The position numbers and the translations under genes are program-made. The notes under the pieces were generated by a model. It searched no databases. It had not been told where the DNA came from and was given only the letters and a program-made list of their open reading frames with translations. From the NCBI GenBank assembly GCA_016929395.1, contig JAFGIX010000003.1, positions 62,001 through 126,000 of the forward strand: a stretch of DNA of 64,000 bases, in the 5' to 3' direction. This DNA comes from Candidatus Zymogenus saltonus. Lineage in GTDB: Bacteria > Desulfobacterota > Zymogenia > Zymogenales > Zymogenaceae. Every line of letters begins with the position of its first letter. The stretch's first letter is position 1. Positions 45,913 through 54,710 of the stretch are shown in pieces.

Positions 45913-46022
45913 CGTTAAAACGATAGTTTTTTAAAATCAGCGGTCGCTCAAAATGGGGAGTTAAATCGAACTCAGAATCACTCCATTATCTCAAGGTCCT
46001 CTAATTGTCTAATGTCTATCGA

Positions 46023-46080
46023 CCCACTTCCCGCTGTCCAACCGCCCACTTCCCGCTTTCTGTCCGCTCACTCCCAGCTT
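46023..46080 (-). repeat. Repeated G-rich words in the trxA 3' flank
   Basis: AGCGGGAAGTGGG occurs twice on the minus strand with a 22-base period, and a third copy is degenerate. GCGGTTGG between the copies is also part of the 17-bp repeat at 54711 and 54761. Confidence 0.75.
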
Positions 46081-46200
46081 TTCTTCGACCCGCTCTCCAC
46101 TAATATTGGCGTAATATCTAACCAACCAACCAAATCCCAAATTCAATTGTCCCGTCTGCCAAAAAACCTTTTCCAATCTTAACGACGGCGGTGTCTGTTC

Positions 46201-46530
46201 TTAAAGAGAATCGTTGATCGCCTTTTCCAGATGGTTCTTCGGGACCGCCCCGACGATCTGGTCTTTTGGCTCTCCGTCCTTGAAGAGAATCATCGTTGGG
46301 ATTCCCCTGACGCCGTAATTGGAAGCCGTGCTCGGGTTGTCGTCCACGTTGAGCTTTGCGAACTTTACCTTCCCCTCGTATTCCGCGGCCAGCTCATCGA
46401 TTATAGGTCCTATTATCTTGCAGGGTCCGCACCAAGGAGCCCAAAAATCCACCAGTGTGAGCTTGTCCGATTTCAAGACCTCGCTGTCAAAACTGTCGTC
46501 ATTTATCTCCAACACGTTATTTGATGCCAT
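46201..46530 (-). CDS. trxA: Thioredoxin
   Basis: Small disulfide reductase of the cytosol. The 109-residue length is normal. The active site is WAPWCGPCK, with D26-type residue in LVDFWAPW and the cis-proline loop GIPTMILFKDG. ATG 46530 is preferred: GGAGGTG lies seven to eight bases before it, whereas the upstream GTG at 46539 is part of that Shine-Dalgarno. A TTGATT and TATTAT pair with an 18-base gap lies on the minus strand (46577-46606). It is divergent from the PLP enzyme gene at 46784 and stands alone. Confidence 0.97.
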   Translation of the reverse strand: MASNNVLEINDDSFDSEVLKSDKLTLVDFWAPWCGPCKIIGPIIDELAAEYEGKVKFAKLNVDDNPSTASNYGVRGIPTMILFKDGEPKDQIVGAVPKNHLEKAINDSL

Positions 46531-46576
46531 TATGGTCACCTCCAGATTTAGTGTTCATCTTTCTATAAATGAGATG

Positions 46577-46606
46577 ATAATATAATTAATAGGTTTCAAA
46601 AATCAA
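46577..46606 (-). promoter_or_regulatory. Possible sigma-70 promoter of trxA
   Basis: On the minus strand TTGATT (46606-46601) and TATTAT (46582-46577) are 18 bases apart, 47 bases before the trxA ATG. Confidence 0.5.
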
Positions 46607-46638
46607 GGAAGAAATTGAAAAAAGCACATAATATATAC

Positions 46639-46667
46639 TTGACTTTCAAAATTGTAAACATGATTAT
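46639..46667 (+). promoter_or_regulatory. Possible sigma-70 promoter of the PLP enzyme gene
   Basis: TTGACT (46639-46644) and GATTAT (46662-46667) with a 17-base gap, 117 bases before the ATG at 46784. Confidence 0.45.
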
Positions 46668-46783
46668 GGGCATTGCAATCGATATTTCAAACCGTGACGG
46701 AAAAAGCAGGCATTGGTGAGGGGGGCGAGTGGGGGATGTACCCTCAAAAAATTCGGGCGGTTTCCAGATAATAGGAGGAATAC

Positions 46784-47863
46784 ATGAGAGTCAAGACGAA
46801 AAAGGAATATATAGATACTCCCGCATTGATAATCGACCTTGAGAAATTCGAGGGCAACCTCAGAAAGATGGCCGACTATTTTAGGGGCGTGGACTCGGAC
46901 ATCAGGCCCCACATAAAGACCCACAAGTGCCCGGTGATGGCGATAAAACAGGTAAACGCCGGGGCGATCGGTATTACGTGCGCCAAGGTGGGCGAGGCGG
47001 AGGTGATGGCAAAGGCCGGGATAGGCGATATATTGATTGCCAATCAGGTGGTGGGCGCCTCGAAGATCATGAGGCTATTGGATCTCCTTCACCTCGCCGA
47101 CGTGAAAGTGGCGGTGGAAGATAAAGCCAACGCGGCCGAGCTCAACGATGGCGCCAAAAACAGAGACAAAATCTTGAAGGTCATCATCGAGGTGGACGTG
47201 GGGATGGGGAGATGCGGCGTCAGGAGCTTTGAAGAGGCCGTCGGGCTGGCAAAGGAGATAGAGGGGATGAAAAACCTCGAGCTCGCCGGCATCATGGGCT
47301 ACGAGGGGCACATAATCTTCACGTTCGAGAAGGAGGAGAGGGTAAGGCTCGGGACCGGGTGCATGGAGGCCCTCGTGGATTATAAGAACGGCCTCGAAAA
47401 GGAGGGCTTTGAGGTCCCCATCGTCAGCGGAGGGGGGACCGGCACCTACGACATCGCATCGAAGGTCAAGGGGGTGACCGAGGTTCAGGCCGGGTCGTAC
47501 CTTACGATGGACGTCACATACGGCTACCTGAACCTCGGCTTCGGGCAGGCGCTGACCATCCTGACCTCGGTAATCTCGATCCACGGGGATCACGTTATCC
47601 TCGACTGCGGGATGAAGTCGGTAAGCTCCGAGTTCGGCCAGCCCCATGTTGTCGGGATCGAGGGGGCTTCTGTCTCCTCCCTTTCGGAGGAGCACGGCCA
47701 CATGACCTTCGAGGGCGCCTCGAAGCTCAAGATCGGCCAGAAGGTCGAGCTTGTCCCGACACACGGCTGCACCACAATTAACCTCCACGACAGGTTCTAC
47801 GTGGTGAAAGACGATATTCTCGAAGGGGTATGGGAGATCTCCGCCAGGGGCAAGTTCGTTTAG
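46784..47863 (+). CDS. PLP enzyme of the D-threonine aldolase/D-serine dehydratase-like family
   Basis: Fold-type III PLP enzyme of 359 residues: an alanine-racemase-like N-terminal barrel followed by a metal-binding domain. It likely cleaves or dehydrates a D-beta-hydroxy amino acid. The PLP lysine is K45 in RPHIKTHKCPVMA. The phosphate-binding part is IVSGGGTGTYDIAS. The C-terminal metal site has the paired motifs EEHGHMTF and PTHGCTTINLHD, giving histidine and cysteine ligands. AGGAGG precedes the ATG closely. D-threonine aldolase, D-serine dehydratase and related lyases cannot be separated by eye. It faces away from trxA and is followed 90 bases later by the CreD-like gene. Confidence 0.9.
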   Translation: MRVKTKKEYIDTPALIIDLEKFEGNLRKMADYFRGVDSDIRPHIKTHKCPVMAIKQVNAGAIGITCAKVGEAEVMAKAGIGDILIANQVVGASKIMRLLDLLHLADVKVAVEDKANAAELNDGAKNRDKILKVIIEVDVGMGRCGVRSFEEAVGLAKEIEGMKNLELAGIMGYEGHIIFTFEKEERVRLGTGCMEALVDYKNGLEKEGFEVPIVSGGGTGTYDIASKVKGVTEVQAGSYLTMDVTYGYLNLGFGQALTILTSVISIHGDHVILDCGMKSVSSEFGQPHVVGIEGASVSSLSEEHGHMTFEGASKLKIGQKVELVPTHGCTTINLHDRFYVVKDDILEGVWEISARGKFV

Positions 47864-47953
47864 ATATTAAGATATTTTTGGAACCATGTTTTCCCCTTTT
47901 TGTCGGAAAGGGAAAGGAAAATTGTTTTAGAAGCGGATTAAAAGGGGATAATC

Positions 47954-49186
47954 ATGGTTAAGAAGATCGCGGCGCTCGTATTTATTTTTATCTGCACATC
48001 CATTGCGTGGATGATCCTAGGGGCGACCCTCGAGGTCAGGAGCAGCGAGGTCGACGAGAGGCTCGGGTACGAGGTGGACAGCCTCTACGGCCCCGCCCAG
48101 CACCAGGTCGCGCCCCTCTTCGGCTATTCCTACAAGGTCGACACGTCCAGTTACGATGAAAAGCTGAAGAGGAAGGTTAAGACCTTTAGGACCGTGTCGG
48201 GGAATCTCCCGATCGAGAGGAGCGACATAGATGTGGACCTCTCCCTCGACTACAGGAGGAAGGGGCTTCTGTGGTACAGCACCTACGCGGTCGGCTTTGA
48301 CGGCACCTATAAGACAAAAAACAGCACCGACAACAAGGTCGATCTCAATATCCTGTTCAGGTTTCCATCCTCAAACAACGAGTACGACGACTTTCATTTT
48401 TACATCGACGGCAAGGAGGTTGAAAAGCTTGATTGGGGAAAGGAGGGTGTGGGGAAGACCGTAAGCCTTGGACCCAACGAGGAGCTGACGTTCAGGGCGG
48501 TCTATCTGTCCCGTGGCAAAACGGAGTGGGCCTACAAGTTCGGCGACGAAGATATTGTGGAGGTGGTCGATTTTTCTATGACGGTAAATACCGACTTCAA
48601 GGCCGTCGATTTTCCGGAAGGCTCCATCTCCCCAACCTCGATGGAGGACACGGATTCCGGGAAGAAGCTGACCTGGGATTACGAGAAGAAGATCTCAGGG
48701 AAGATGATCGCCGTCGAGATGCCGACGAAGCTGAACCCGGGACCGCTGGCGGCAAAGATAACCTTCTTCGCGCCGGTGTCCCTCTTCTTTTTCTTCTTCA
48801 TCATATTTATCATAACCACGCTGAGGGATATACGGATTCACCCGATGAACTTCTTCTTCCTGGCATCCGCCTTTTTTGCCTTTCACCTCCTCTTCGCATA
48901 CCTCGTCGATCATCTCGATGTCAACCTCTCGTTCATTATCTCGGCGGCGGTGTCGGTGCTTCTGGTGGTGAGCTACTTGAGGCTTGTGGTGGGGGCCAGG
49001 TTTGCGCTCGTGGAGGCGGGCATATCACAGATCGTTTATCTGGTCCTCTTTTCGTACAGCTTCTTCTTCAAGGGATACACGGGCCTAATCATAACGATCA
49101 CCTCCATCATCACCCTTGCTATCCTGATGCAGATGACGGGGAGGATAGACTGGGACGAGAAGTTTAAGGCCCTCCCCAAAAAATAG
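47954..49186 (+). CDS. CreD-like inner-membrane protein
   Basis: 410 residues with one N-terminal TM (about 5-24), a large beta-rich external domain (about 30-265) and five or six C-terminal TM helices. The C-terminal part resembles CreD/inner-membrane protein YjhL-like proteins: HPMNFFFLASAFFAFHLLFA, the AYLVDHL loop and the final MTGRIDWDEK. CreD proteins in enterobacteria belong to the cre regulon and are linked with envelope integrity, but the biochemical role is unknown. No CreBC-type two-component genes are next to it here. The start is supported by AGGGGATAATC before the ATG. The similarity of the outer domain to CreD is weak. Confidence 0.82.
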   Translation: MVKKIAALVFIFICTSIAWMILGATLEVRSSEVDERLGYEVDSLYGPAQHQVAPLFGYSYKVDTSSYDEKLKRKVKTFRTVSGNLPIERSDIDVDLSLDYRRKGLLWYSTYAVGFDGTYKTKNSTDNKVDLNILFRFPSSNNEYDDFHFYIDGKEVEKLDWGKEGVGKTVSLGPNEELTFRAVYLSRGKTEWAYKFGDEDIVEVVDFSMTVNTDFKAVDFPEGSISPTSMEDTDSGKKLTWDYEKKISGKMIAVEMPTKLNPGPLAAKITFFAPVSLFFFFFIIFIITTLRDIRIHPMNFFFLASAFFAFHLLFAYLVDHLDVNLSFIISAAVSVLLVVSYLRLVVGARFALVEAGISQIVYLVLFSYSFFFKGYTGLIITITSIITLAILMQMTGRIDWDEKFKALPKK

Positions 49187-49638
49187 TGCTCTTTGGGGAT
49201 TTCTGTCCTTAAGCCGTGTCTGTCGCTTTCGGCGGGGGGGAATGGCACTTTGATTTTAAGCAAAGGCCGTTTCCCCCGCTGCGTCTCTGATGCATGAGAA
49301 TCCCCGGAGAATTGCATTAAGGGTTTCGATTGCAGATGGTGACGTCCCCTTGAGCCTTTAACCGAAAAATTTGCGGTTCCGCTTCCCTCCTATTTTTTGC
49401 CTGTATACAAAATTGAAAGGTTTTTTTGCCTTTTTACTCGTATATGCGATAAACCGCAGTGATCGCAACAATCGGACGGGTTGAAAATAAGTTGTTGTAT
49501 GGAAGGTAAAATAAGGGTAGAATACTAAACATTGTTTTAAGATTTGGAGCAATCGGTTTTAAAGGATTTCAGCCTCGATTTTCTAAACATGTATATATCT
49601 ACTTATAACCAAAATTCATAATTTATGGAGGAATCGTT
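49187..49638. other. Intergenic region upstream of the acyl-CoA ligase
   Basis: 452 AT-rich bases. A weak hairpin AACCG/CGGTT lies near 49360-49376. A TGGCAC at 49243 is not followed by a -12 GC, so it is not a sigma-54 site. No gene or clear promoter. Confidence 0.65.
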
Positions 49639-51369
49639 ATGGCAGATGAAAAAAATTATAAGGCTTGGCCAAAGGGGAGGCCGAAATCCCTTTATTACCC
49701 CGAAATCCCCGTGTATCAGATTCTTAACTCCACCGCGACGAAACATCCGGACAGGGTGGCAATCCGATTTGCGGGGATGGAGCTTACCTATCAGGAGCTT
49801 CTGACCCTCTCCCACAAGTTCGCCCATGCGCTGAAGGCCAGGGGCGTGAAGAAGGGAGATAGAGTGGGTATCCACCTTCCGAACTGCCCTCAGTTCGCCA
49901 TTGCCTACTATGCGGTTTTGAAGCTGGGGGCCATCTTCGTCCCCTTCTCGCCGCTGGGGGGAGAGAGGGAGCTGGAATACCAGATGAACGACTGCGGCTG
50001 CGAGACCTTCATCACCCTCGATCTGATAATGGCTCCCGTACTGAATGTCTACAAGAAGACTAAGGTAAAAACCCTGATAGTTGTATCTCTGGCGGACACC
50101 TACCCGCCCGTGACCGCGCCGGTAAAGACGCTTAAAAAATTCCCCGTCCAGACGGGGGAGGACTTTCAGCTCCTCCTCGAGGAGGGGGGCACCGACCCGG
50201 TAAACGTCGAGGTAAATCCGAGAGAGGATATCGCACACCTCTCGTACACCGGCGGGACGACGGGGTTGAGCAAGGGGGTTATGATAACGCACCTGAACGT
50301 GATCGCCAACGTGGCGCACACGACCCACTGGTTCTCCGGCGGCAACGTCACGTACAAGGACGGCATCCTGGATATCGACCTCTCCCTTGTCGAGAAGGAA
50401 ATAACTAAAAACGATGATCAGCCGCTGAAGATGGGTCTGACGGTTTTGGTAGTGGTCCCCTGGTTCCACGCCATGGGGACCATAGGCTACCTGAACAACC
50501 TCATATACGGCTCGCACACGCTGATCGTATTTCCACGGTTCGATCCCTACGAATATATCAGAGCTGTGGAGAAGTACAAGGCGGATATGATGGGCGGAGC
50601 GCCCCAGCTCTACATCCCGCTGGTGCAGCACCCGGAGTTTAAAAAGGTGGATATGTCAAACATCAAGCTCGCGGTCTCCGGAGCGGCGCCGCTGCCCGTC
50701 CCCGTTCTCGACCAGATGCTCAAGGCCTTCTCAGGAATCGTCAGCGAGGCCTACGGCATGACCGAGGTGACGATGTTGGGGATGGCAAATCCTCCCTCGA
50801 GAAAGGCGCTGAAGCCCGGCTCCGTCGGCATCCCTGTCTTTGACACCTACGCCAAGGTGATCGACCTGACGACGGGCGAGCCCCTCGGGCCAGGAAAGGA
50901 GGGGGAGATATGCATGAAGGGGCCCCAGGTCATGAAAGGCTACTGGAACAAGCCGGAGGAGACCAAGATGGTCTTGATCGACGGCTGGGTCCACTCCGGC
51001 GACATCGGCTGCTGCGACAAGGACGGTTATTTCTACATCACCGACCGAAAGAAGGATATGGTCATATACAAAGGCCACAACGTCTACCCGAGGGAGCTCG
51101 AGGAGATAATCTTCGAGCATCCAAAGGTTGCCCACTGCGCCGTTGTGGGGAAAAAGGACGAAAAGGGGGGCGAGATACCGGTGGCCTTCATCCAGCTAAA
51201 GCCGGATACCAAGGCCGCGGCCGAAGAGATCATGGGCTTCGTCAACGAGAAGATCGCCCAGTACAAGCACGTTCGGGAGGTCCATTTCATAGACGAGATC
51301 CCCGTCAGCGGCGCCGGGAAGGTACTGAAGAGGGTCTTGAGGGACAGGCTCGAAGAGGAGAAGGATTGA
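49639..51369 (+). CDS. Acyl-CoA synthetase (AMP-forming, FadD-like)
   Basis: Activates a carboxylic acid to its CoA thioester via an acyl-adenylate. In 576 residues: P-loop-like motif YTGGTTGLSKGVMITHLN (about 206-223), SEAYGMTEVTMLG, the hinge aspartate region SGDIGCCDKDGYFYITDRKKDMV, and the catalytic lysine in SGAGKVLKR near the C-terminus. The length and the YKGHNVYPRELEE motif suggest a medium- or long-chain fatty acid or aromatic acid as substrate. GGAGG precedes the ATG. It stands alone and is closed by a strong terminator 55 bases after the stop. Together with the aldehyde and hydroxyacyl-CoA dehydrogenases it supports fatty-acid metabolism. Confidence 0.94.
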   Translation: MADEKNYKAWPKGRPKSLYYPEIPVYQILNSTATKHPDRVAIRFAGMELTYQELLTLSHKFAHALKARGVKKGDRVGIHLPNCPQFAIAYYAVLKLGAIFVPFSPLGGERELEYQMNDCGCETFITLDLIMAPVLNVYKKTKVKTLIVVSLADTYPPVTAPVKTLKKFPVQTGEDFQLLLEEGGTDPVNVEVNPREDIAHLSYTGGTTGLSKGVMITHLNVIANVAHTTHWFSGGNVTYKDGILDIDLSLVEKEITKNDDQPLKMGLTVLVVVPWFHAMGTIGYLNNLIYGSHTLIVFPRFDPYEYIRAVEKYKADMMGGAPQLYIPLVQHPEFKKVDMSNIKLAVSGAAPLPVPVLDQMLKAFSGIVSEAYGMTEVTMLGMANPPSRKALKPGSVGIPVFDTYAKVIDLTTGEPLGPGKEGEICMKGPQVMKGYWNKPEETKMVLIDGWVHSGDIGCCDKDGYFYITDRKKDMVIYKGHNVYPRELEEIIFEHPKVAHCAVVGKKDEKGGEIPVAFIQLKPDTKAAAEEIMGFVNEKIAQYKHVREVHFIDEIPVSGAGKVLKRVLRDRLEEEKD

Positions 51370-51423
51370 GATTCGTCTCTTTGATTCTTTTTCCCGGCCT
51401 GAAAATTTGGAAGTCAAATGTTT

Positions 51424-51453
51424 GGGGGGCAATATTTATATGCCCCCCTTTTT
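51424..51453 (+). terminator. Rho-independent terminator after the acyl-CoA ligase
   Basis: GGGGGGCA (51424-51431) pairs perfectly with TGCCCCCC (51441-51448), then five T. Confidence 0.95.
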
Positions 51454-51527
51454 CTGCAGGCGGCTTTCACATTCAAAAGCTGAATTTGCCGTCCCCGCCG
51501 ATCCAAAAAAAGTCAATCTTGATTATC

Positions 51528-52580
51528 TTACAGGATGTGGCGGATGAAGGGCTCCCTCCTCGATTCCTTGAGGTAGATGCACCTTCTCCCCGGTATCATG
51601 GCCGCCGAAATGGAGGTCTTGTAGTATCCCTCCGTAAGATAAAGGAGGTCCTTACCGGATGAGATGGCGTCGGTTATTCCGCTTACGTTCCACCTGATCT
51701 TGCTCTTTATTACATCGCAGGTCTCCTCGAACCTCCTCTCGCTCAGGTCGTATATCCTCCTCTCAAACAGCTCCGGGGGCGAAGTCTCGGGGTGAACCTC
51801 GAGGTGGGGCAGATCCACGCTCATGAGGCGCTCCGACAGGAAGTGCTGCGTCGACACGATGAAGCCCTCCCTTTCTCCCCTTACGGAAAAAGAGTCGGGT
51901 GTCAGCTCGACGACGGCTATTTCGTTCGGGTCGGCGATTGCCATCATGCCGGAAGCCCCCCTCGGGATTTTGCCGATCAATTCTTTTGCCGTGTCCACGC
52001 TCTTGCATTTCCTCAATATCTCGGAAATGGTTCCGGACAGGGGTAAAAAGCCTTTGCCGTTCCCCTCGAAGGGCTTCAGACCCAGGGCAACGGACAGCCC
52101 CCCGTCGTTGATACCAAAGATCGCTCCCGGGGACGTGATGAGGGAGACCTCGAGTCGGGAGAACTCGTCATCGGCGTATATCTTCTTGAAGGTCATAAAG
52201 GGGTGCAGGTAAAAGGGCGCGTCGAGGTTGACGCAAAGGGCCGGGAATCCTTCCTCGAAGTTCTTATAGGACAGGCCCATAAGAAGGGCCGTGGTTGGCG
52301 GGGCGTACCGGAAGACCTCTCCCAGCTCCGTCAAATAAATCTTGAAAAGCTCCTCCGGCTCGATGACCGCCCCCCTCGAGAGGGCGTTTATCCTTTTAAG
52401 TTCCATTTTAAGCGATTCGCCGTAGGCCCTGCCCATCTTCTTGGAAAGCGCCCGCCCGTCCATGTTGTCTATCTGCTTGAGGGCGTCTCCCCAGATGATT
52501 TTCTCCAGAATATCCTTTATGTACCTTCCCTCTTCAAAACCCCTCGTCTCTATGTTCCCCTCAAGGGAGATCGTTATCAT
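51528..52580 (-). CDS. C45-like Ntn-hydrolase family protein lacking the usual cysteine
   Basis: Resembles the C45 peptidase/acyl-CoA:6-aminopenicillanic-acid acyltransferase family, which cleaves or transfers acyl groups on small amides. Family marks (350-residue numbering from 52580 +4): GINDGGLSVAL near 160-170, a DTAKELIGKIPRGASGMMAIAD block, VVELTPDSFSVR and STQHFLSERLM. Where most members have the catalytic G-C-T, this protein reads PPTTALLMGLS (T100/T101). The nucleophile could be threonine, or the enzyme may be inactive. No signal peptide is seen. ATG 52580 is preferred to TTG 52592 because GGGGA lies before it. The family assignment is by pattern and moderately sure. Confidence 0.75.
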   Translation of the reverse strand: MITISLEGNIETRGFEEGRYIKDILEKIIWGDALKQIDNMDGRALSKKMGRAYGESLKMELKRINALSRGAVIEPEELFKIYLTELGEVFRYAPPTTALLMGLSYKNFEEGFPALCVNLDAPFYLHPFMTFKKIYADDEFSRLEVSLITSPGAIFGINDGGLSVALGLKPFEGNGKGFLPLSGTISEILRKCKSVDTAKELIGKIPRGASGMMAIADPNEIAVVELTPDSFSVRGEREGFIVSTQHFLSERLMSVDLPHLEVHPETSPPELFERRIYDLSERRFEETCDVIKSKIRWNVSGITDAISSGKDLLYLTEGYYKTSISAAMIPGRRCIYLKESRREPFIRHIL

Positions 52581-52768
52581 TTTATTCCCCAAAAGACTCG
52601 TAAGTGTTTTTTAAAAATGCAAGGTCTGTCTAAACTTGAATATGAAACGTAACATCTTGAAATCGGCCATTTTTACACTATTAGGCCGTTTCTCATCTCT
52701 TAACAATTTCCCCGGCAGGCCCGTATCTTCAAGGTAATCGCCATTTGCAGGGAATCAGGCCGTGGAAT

Positions 52769-53725
52769 TCAATCACCACCGCTTTTAAAAAATTCCACGG
52801 CTCCCGGGTGGTACTCTATCACCTTGTATCTTTGGCTCATCTGAGCGTCTATCGGAAGATTGACTGAATTGAGATATTCCATGCTCTTTGCATCAAAGAG
52901 GTCTGACAAGAGAGCCTTCGCCGTCTTCTTGTTCAACGATCTTGTAGACACAAGTAGGATAGGTTTTGCCACAGTTACCACCGGCTCTTTTTGTTTGGGG
53001 TATTTGTTTGCGGCAATCGTGTGCGAAAACCAGATCGGGGAAGACCCCCTTAACTCCGAGACGGCGGAATCGTCGACCGACAGGATAACGAGGGAGCTTC
53101 CCATGACCTTTTTAATATCTTGAACCGCCTTAACCGGGGGAATTCCAAAATACACGGCCCCGTCTATAGAGCCGTCGATCATCAGCTCCGCGGACGTTTC
53201 GTAATCCCACTCGTTTCCCCCCTCGTGGAAGTTTTCAACCCCGAGAGACTTCAGGCTTACGTATGCCCCGTATCTCCTGTAATCGCCCTTTCTCCCGAGA
53301 TAGATCATCTTTTCCGTCATGTCCAAGACGTTGTTTTTTTCGGACTTTGCGGAAACCAGCACAAAATGCTCCACCTCGAGCCCTAAAACGGCCAGGGCAA
53401 GGACGTCCCTCCTCAGAAGCTTGGAAAATCTTCCCACCCCCGAAGTGGCTTCGTAGGCGGAGAGGGCGTCAACAATCGCGAGGTTGGAGTCATGAGAAAA
53501 GAGCATCTTTATGCTCTCGTAAGGGCCTGAAGATGAGATCAGTTGGACGTCGGGCCCGCCCCCCTTGGAGCTGATCTTTACCTCGGTCAGGGCGGAGCCG
53601 ATATGGTTCGACAGTTTCCACATGTCACTGTTCTTGGGCCCGCAGACCATCTTCAGCTCTTCGGAAGCCGATACAAGAGATATTATCAGAACAAAGAGTA
53701 ATGTGAAAAAAAATACCTTTTTCAT
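52769..53725 (-). CDS. TAXI-family solute-binding protein
   Basis: Periplasmic binding protein of the TRAP-associated extracytoplasmic immunogenic (TAXI) type, 318 residues. It has a signal peptide (about 1-20, KKVFFFTLLFVLIISLVSA). The mature part has the family pattern: MWKLSNHIGSAL, the SSSGPYESIKMLFSHDSNLAIVD region, and the C-terminal YHPGAVEFFKSGG, which is typical. The ligand is unknown. No TRAP permease gene is in the window, which is unusual because the fused permease is normally next to it. ATG 53725 is taken because it starts the signal peptide; the upstream ATG 53767 would add 14 residues. It is divergent from 53931. Confidence 0.85.
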   Translation of the reverse strand: MKKVFFFTLLFVLIISLVSASEELKMVCGPKNSDMWKLSNHIGSALTEVKISSKGGGPDVQLISSSGPYESIKMLFSHDSNLAIVDALSAYEATSGVGRFSKLLRRDVLALAVLGLEVEHFVLVSAKSEKNNVLDMTEKMIYLGRKGDYRRYGAYVSLKSLGVENFHEGGNEWDYETSAELMIDGSIDGAVYFGIPPVKAVQDIKKVMGSSLVILSVDDSAVSELRGSSPIWFSHTIAANKYPKQKEPVVTVAKPILLVSTRSLNKKTAKALLSDLFDAKSMEYLNSVNLPIDAQMSQRYKVIEYHPGAVEFFKSGGD

Positions 53726-53862
53726 GGTTTTTCCCGATAAAAAGTTAAATATGAATCGATTTTGCATAACACTATCGCCTATTTTTATTGAAAGTTAGGA
53801 AGATGTCAAGAATTTTAAAAAGTATTGCACCTATGTATTAAGGAAATTTAATTATTTTTATA

Positions 53863-53892
53863 TTGACAAAATCGCGCCATTTTCTGTACGCT
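53863..53892 (+). promoter_or_regulatory. Possible sigma-70 promoter of the 53931 gene
   Basis: TTGACA (53863-53868) and TACGCT (53887-53892), 18 bases apart. Transcription would start near 53899, just before the CRP-type palindrome. Confidence 0.5.
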
Positions 53893-53905
53893 ATTCAATC
53901 GGAAA

Positions 53906-53921
53906 TGTGACATATATCACA
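53906..53921. promoter_or_regulatory. Perfect CRP-type palindrome TGTGA-N6-TCACA
   Basis: TGTGA (53906-53910), CATATA, TCACA (53917-53921): exact match to the CRP/FNR-family consensus, and the central six bases are also nearly palindromic. It lies between the predicted start of transcription and the start codon, a position more suited to repression than activation. An alternative GTG start (53907) would lie within it. Confidence 0.7.
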
Positions 53922-53930
53922 AAAGTTGCC

Positions 53931-54644
53931 GTGAAAAGAACAAAGAAATTTCTCAGCACTTTATCTCCGTTGGCGGCGGCGATCTTTCTCATCTTTAATT
54001 CAGGGATAATGTCGGAAACGGCCCATGCCGTTGAACTTTCCCTCGATTTCATCGATTTTCCCAAAAAAACGGCTGACCTCTTCAGGGCCGGTTTCCCGGA
54101 AATTAAAAAAGAGCTCGAAAATATAAATGATTTCAGGGATTCAACCGGCAGCCTTTTTATTTATCGGGACAGCGAGAGGGACGAATACAAGGCAACATTC
54201 ATCCTCGGTCTTGATCTCTCCGTTTTCGGCGTGGATGAAAGGAGGATTTCGAAGGAGAAGCTGGATCTCAGGCCCTTTGCCCCTCTGTTTCTCGCCTTGG
54301 ACGACTATATAGAGTCGGTGAGGGTCTCGTCAAGCGACATGGAAGAGAGAAGGCTCATATCGAAGATCGTCATGAGCATAATGCTCATAAACGAAAAGGG
54401 CGACAGTTTCGAGTTCTATGCAGATACCGATTATTTCATGGGACTCAGGGAGGTGATTATCTCCCCGAATTTTGTCTTCGAGAAGAGGGAGGAGGGGGAA
54501 AAGAAAGGGAAAAAGGTCTTCGCCATCTACATGGAGCCGACGGAGATCGTAAGCCAGATATTCATTTTGCCCCCCGCAAGGGATGAGAACGGCACACTGA
54601 ACCCTGTAAGCCTCCTCTACGAATTCCTCTACTTTGAATACTGA
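53931..54644 (+). CDS. Exported protein of unknown function
   Basis: 237 residues, not recognised. The GTG at 53931 gives a textbook signal peptide (KRTKKF, then SPLAAAIFLIFNSGIM, cleavage after TAHA). An earlier GTG at 53907 would add eight residues and lie inside the palindrome. The mature domain is alpha/beta, with the acidic segments FIDFPKKTADLFRAGFPEIK and the beta-rich FIYRDSERDEYKATFILGL. It has no lipobox and no further TM, so it should be periplasmic. The CRP-type palindrome in its leader suggests control by a cAMP- or redox-type regulator. The downstream flank is G-rich and repeated. Confidence 0.78.
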   Translation: MKRTKKFLSTLSPLAAAIFLIFNSGIMSETAHAVELSLDFIDFPKKTADLFRAGFPEIKKELENINDFRDSTGSLFIYRDSERDEYKATFILGLDLSVFGVDERRISKEKLDLRPFAPLFLALDDYIESVRVSSSDMEERRLISKIVMSIMLINEKGDSFEFYADTDYFMGLREVIISPNFVFEKREEGEKKGKKVFAIYMEPTEIVSQIFILPPARDENGTLNPVSLLYEFLYFEY

Positions 54645-54710
54645 CGGGGGGCCGGCCGTATATTCTAGTTGGACGCAAGTTTTTGGTTGGCCGCATGTTT
54701 TAATTCGATA

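Larger units (their letters stand above)
45649..46200. other. Intergenic region between convergent rfaE2 and trxA
   Basis: 552 bases without a gene. It contains a minus-strand terminator (45882-45912) and, nearer trxA, the repeated word CCCACTTCCCGCT (46023-46035 and 46045-46057, with a degenerate third copy to about 46080). On the trxA coding strand these repeats are G-rich. Confidence 0.8.

Noticed and set aside
49243-49262. Possible second sigma-54 site (TGGCAC)
   Set aside because: No GC doublet at the required ten-base distance.
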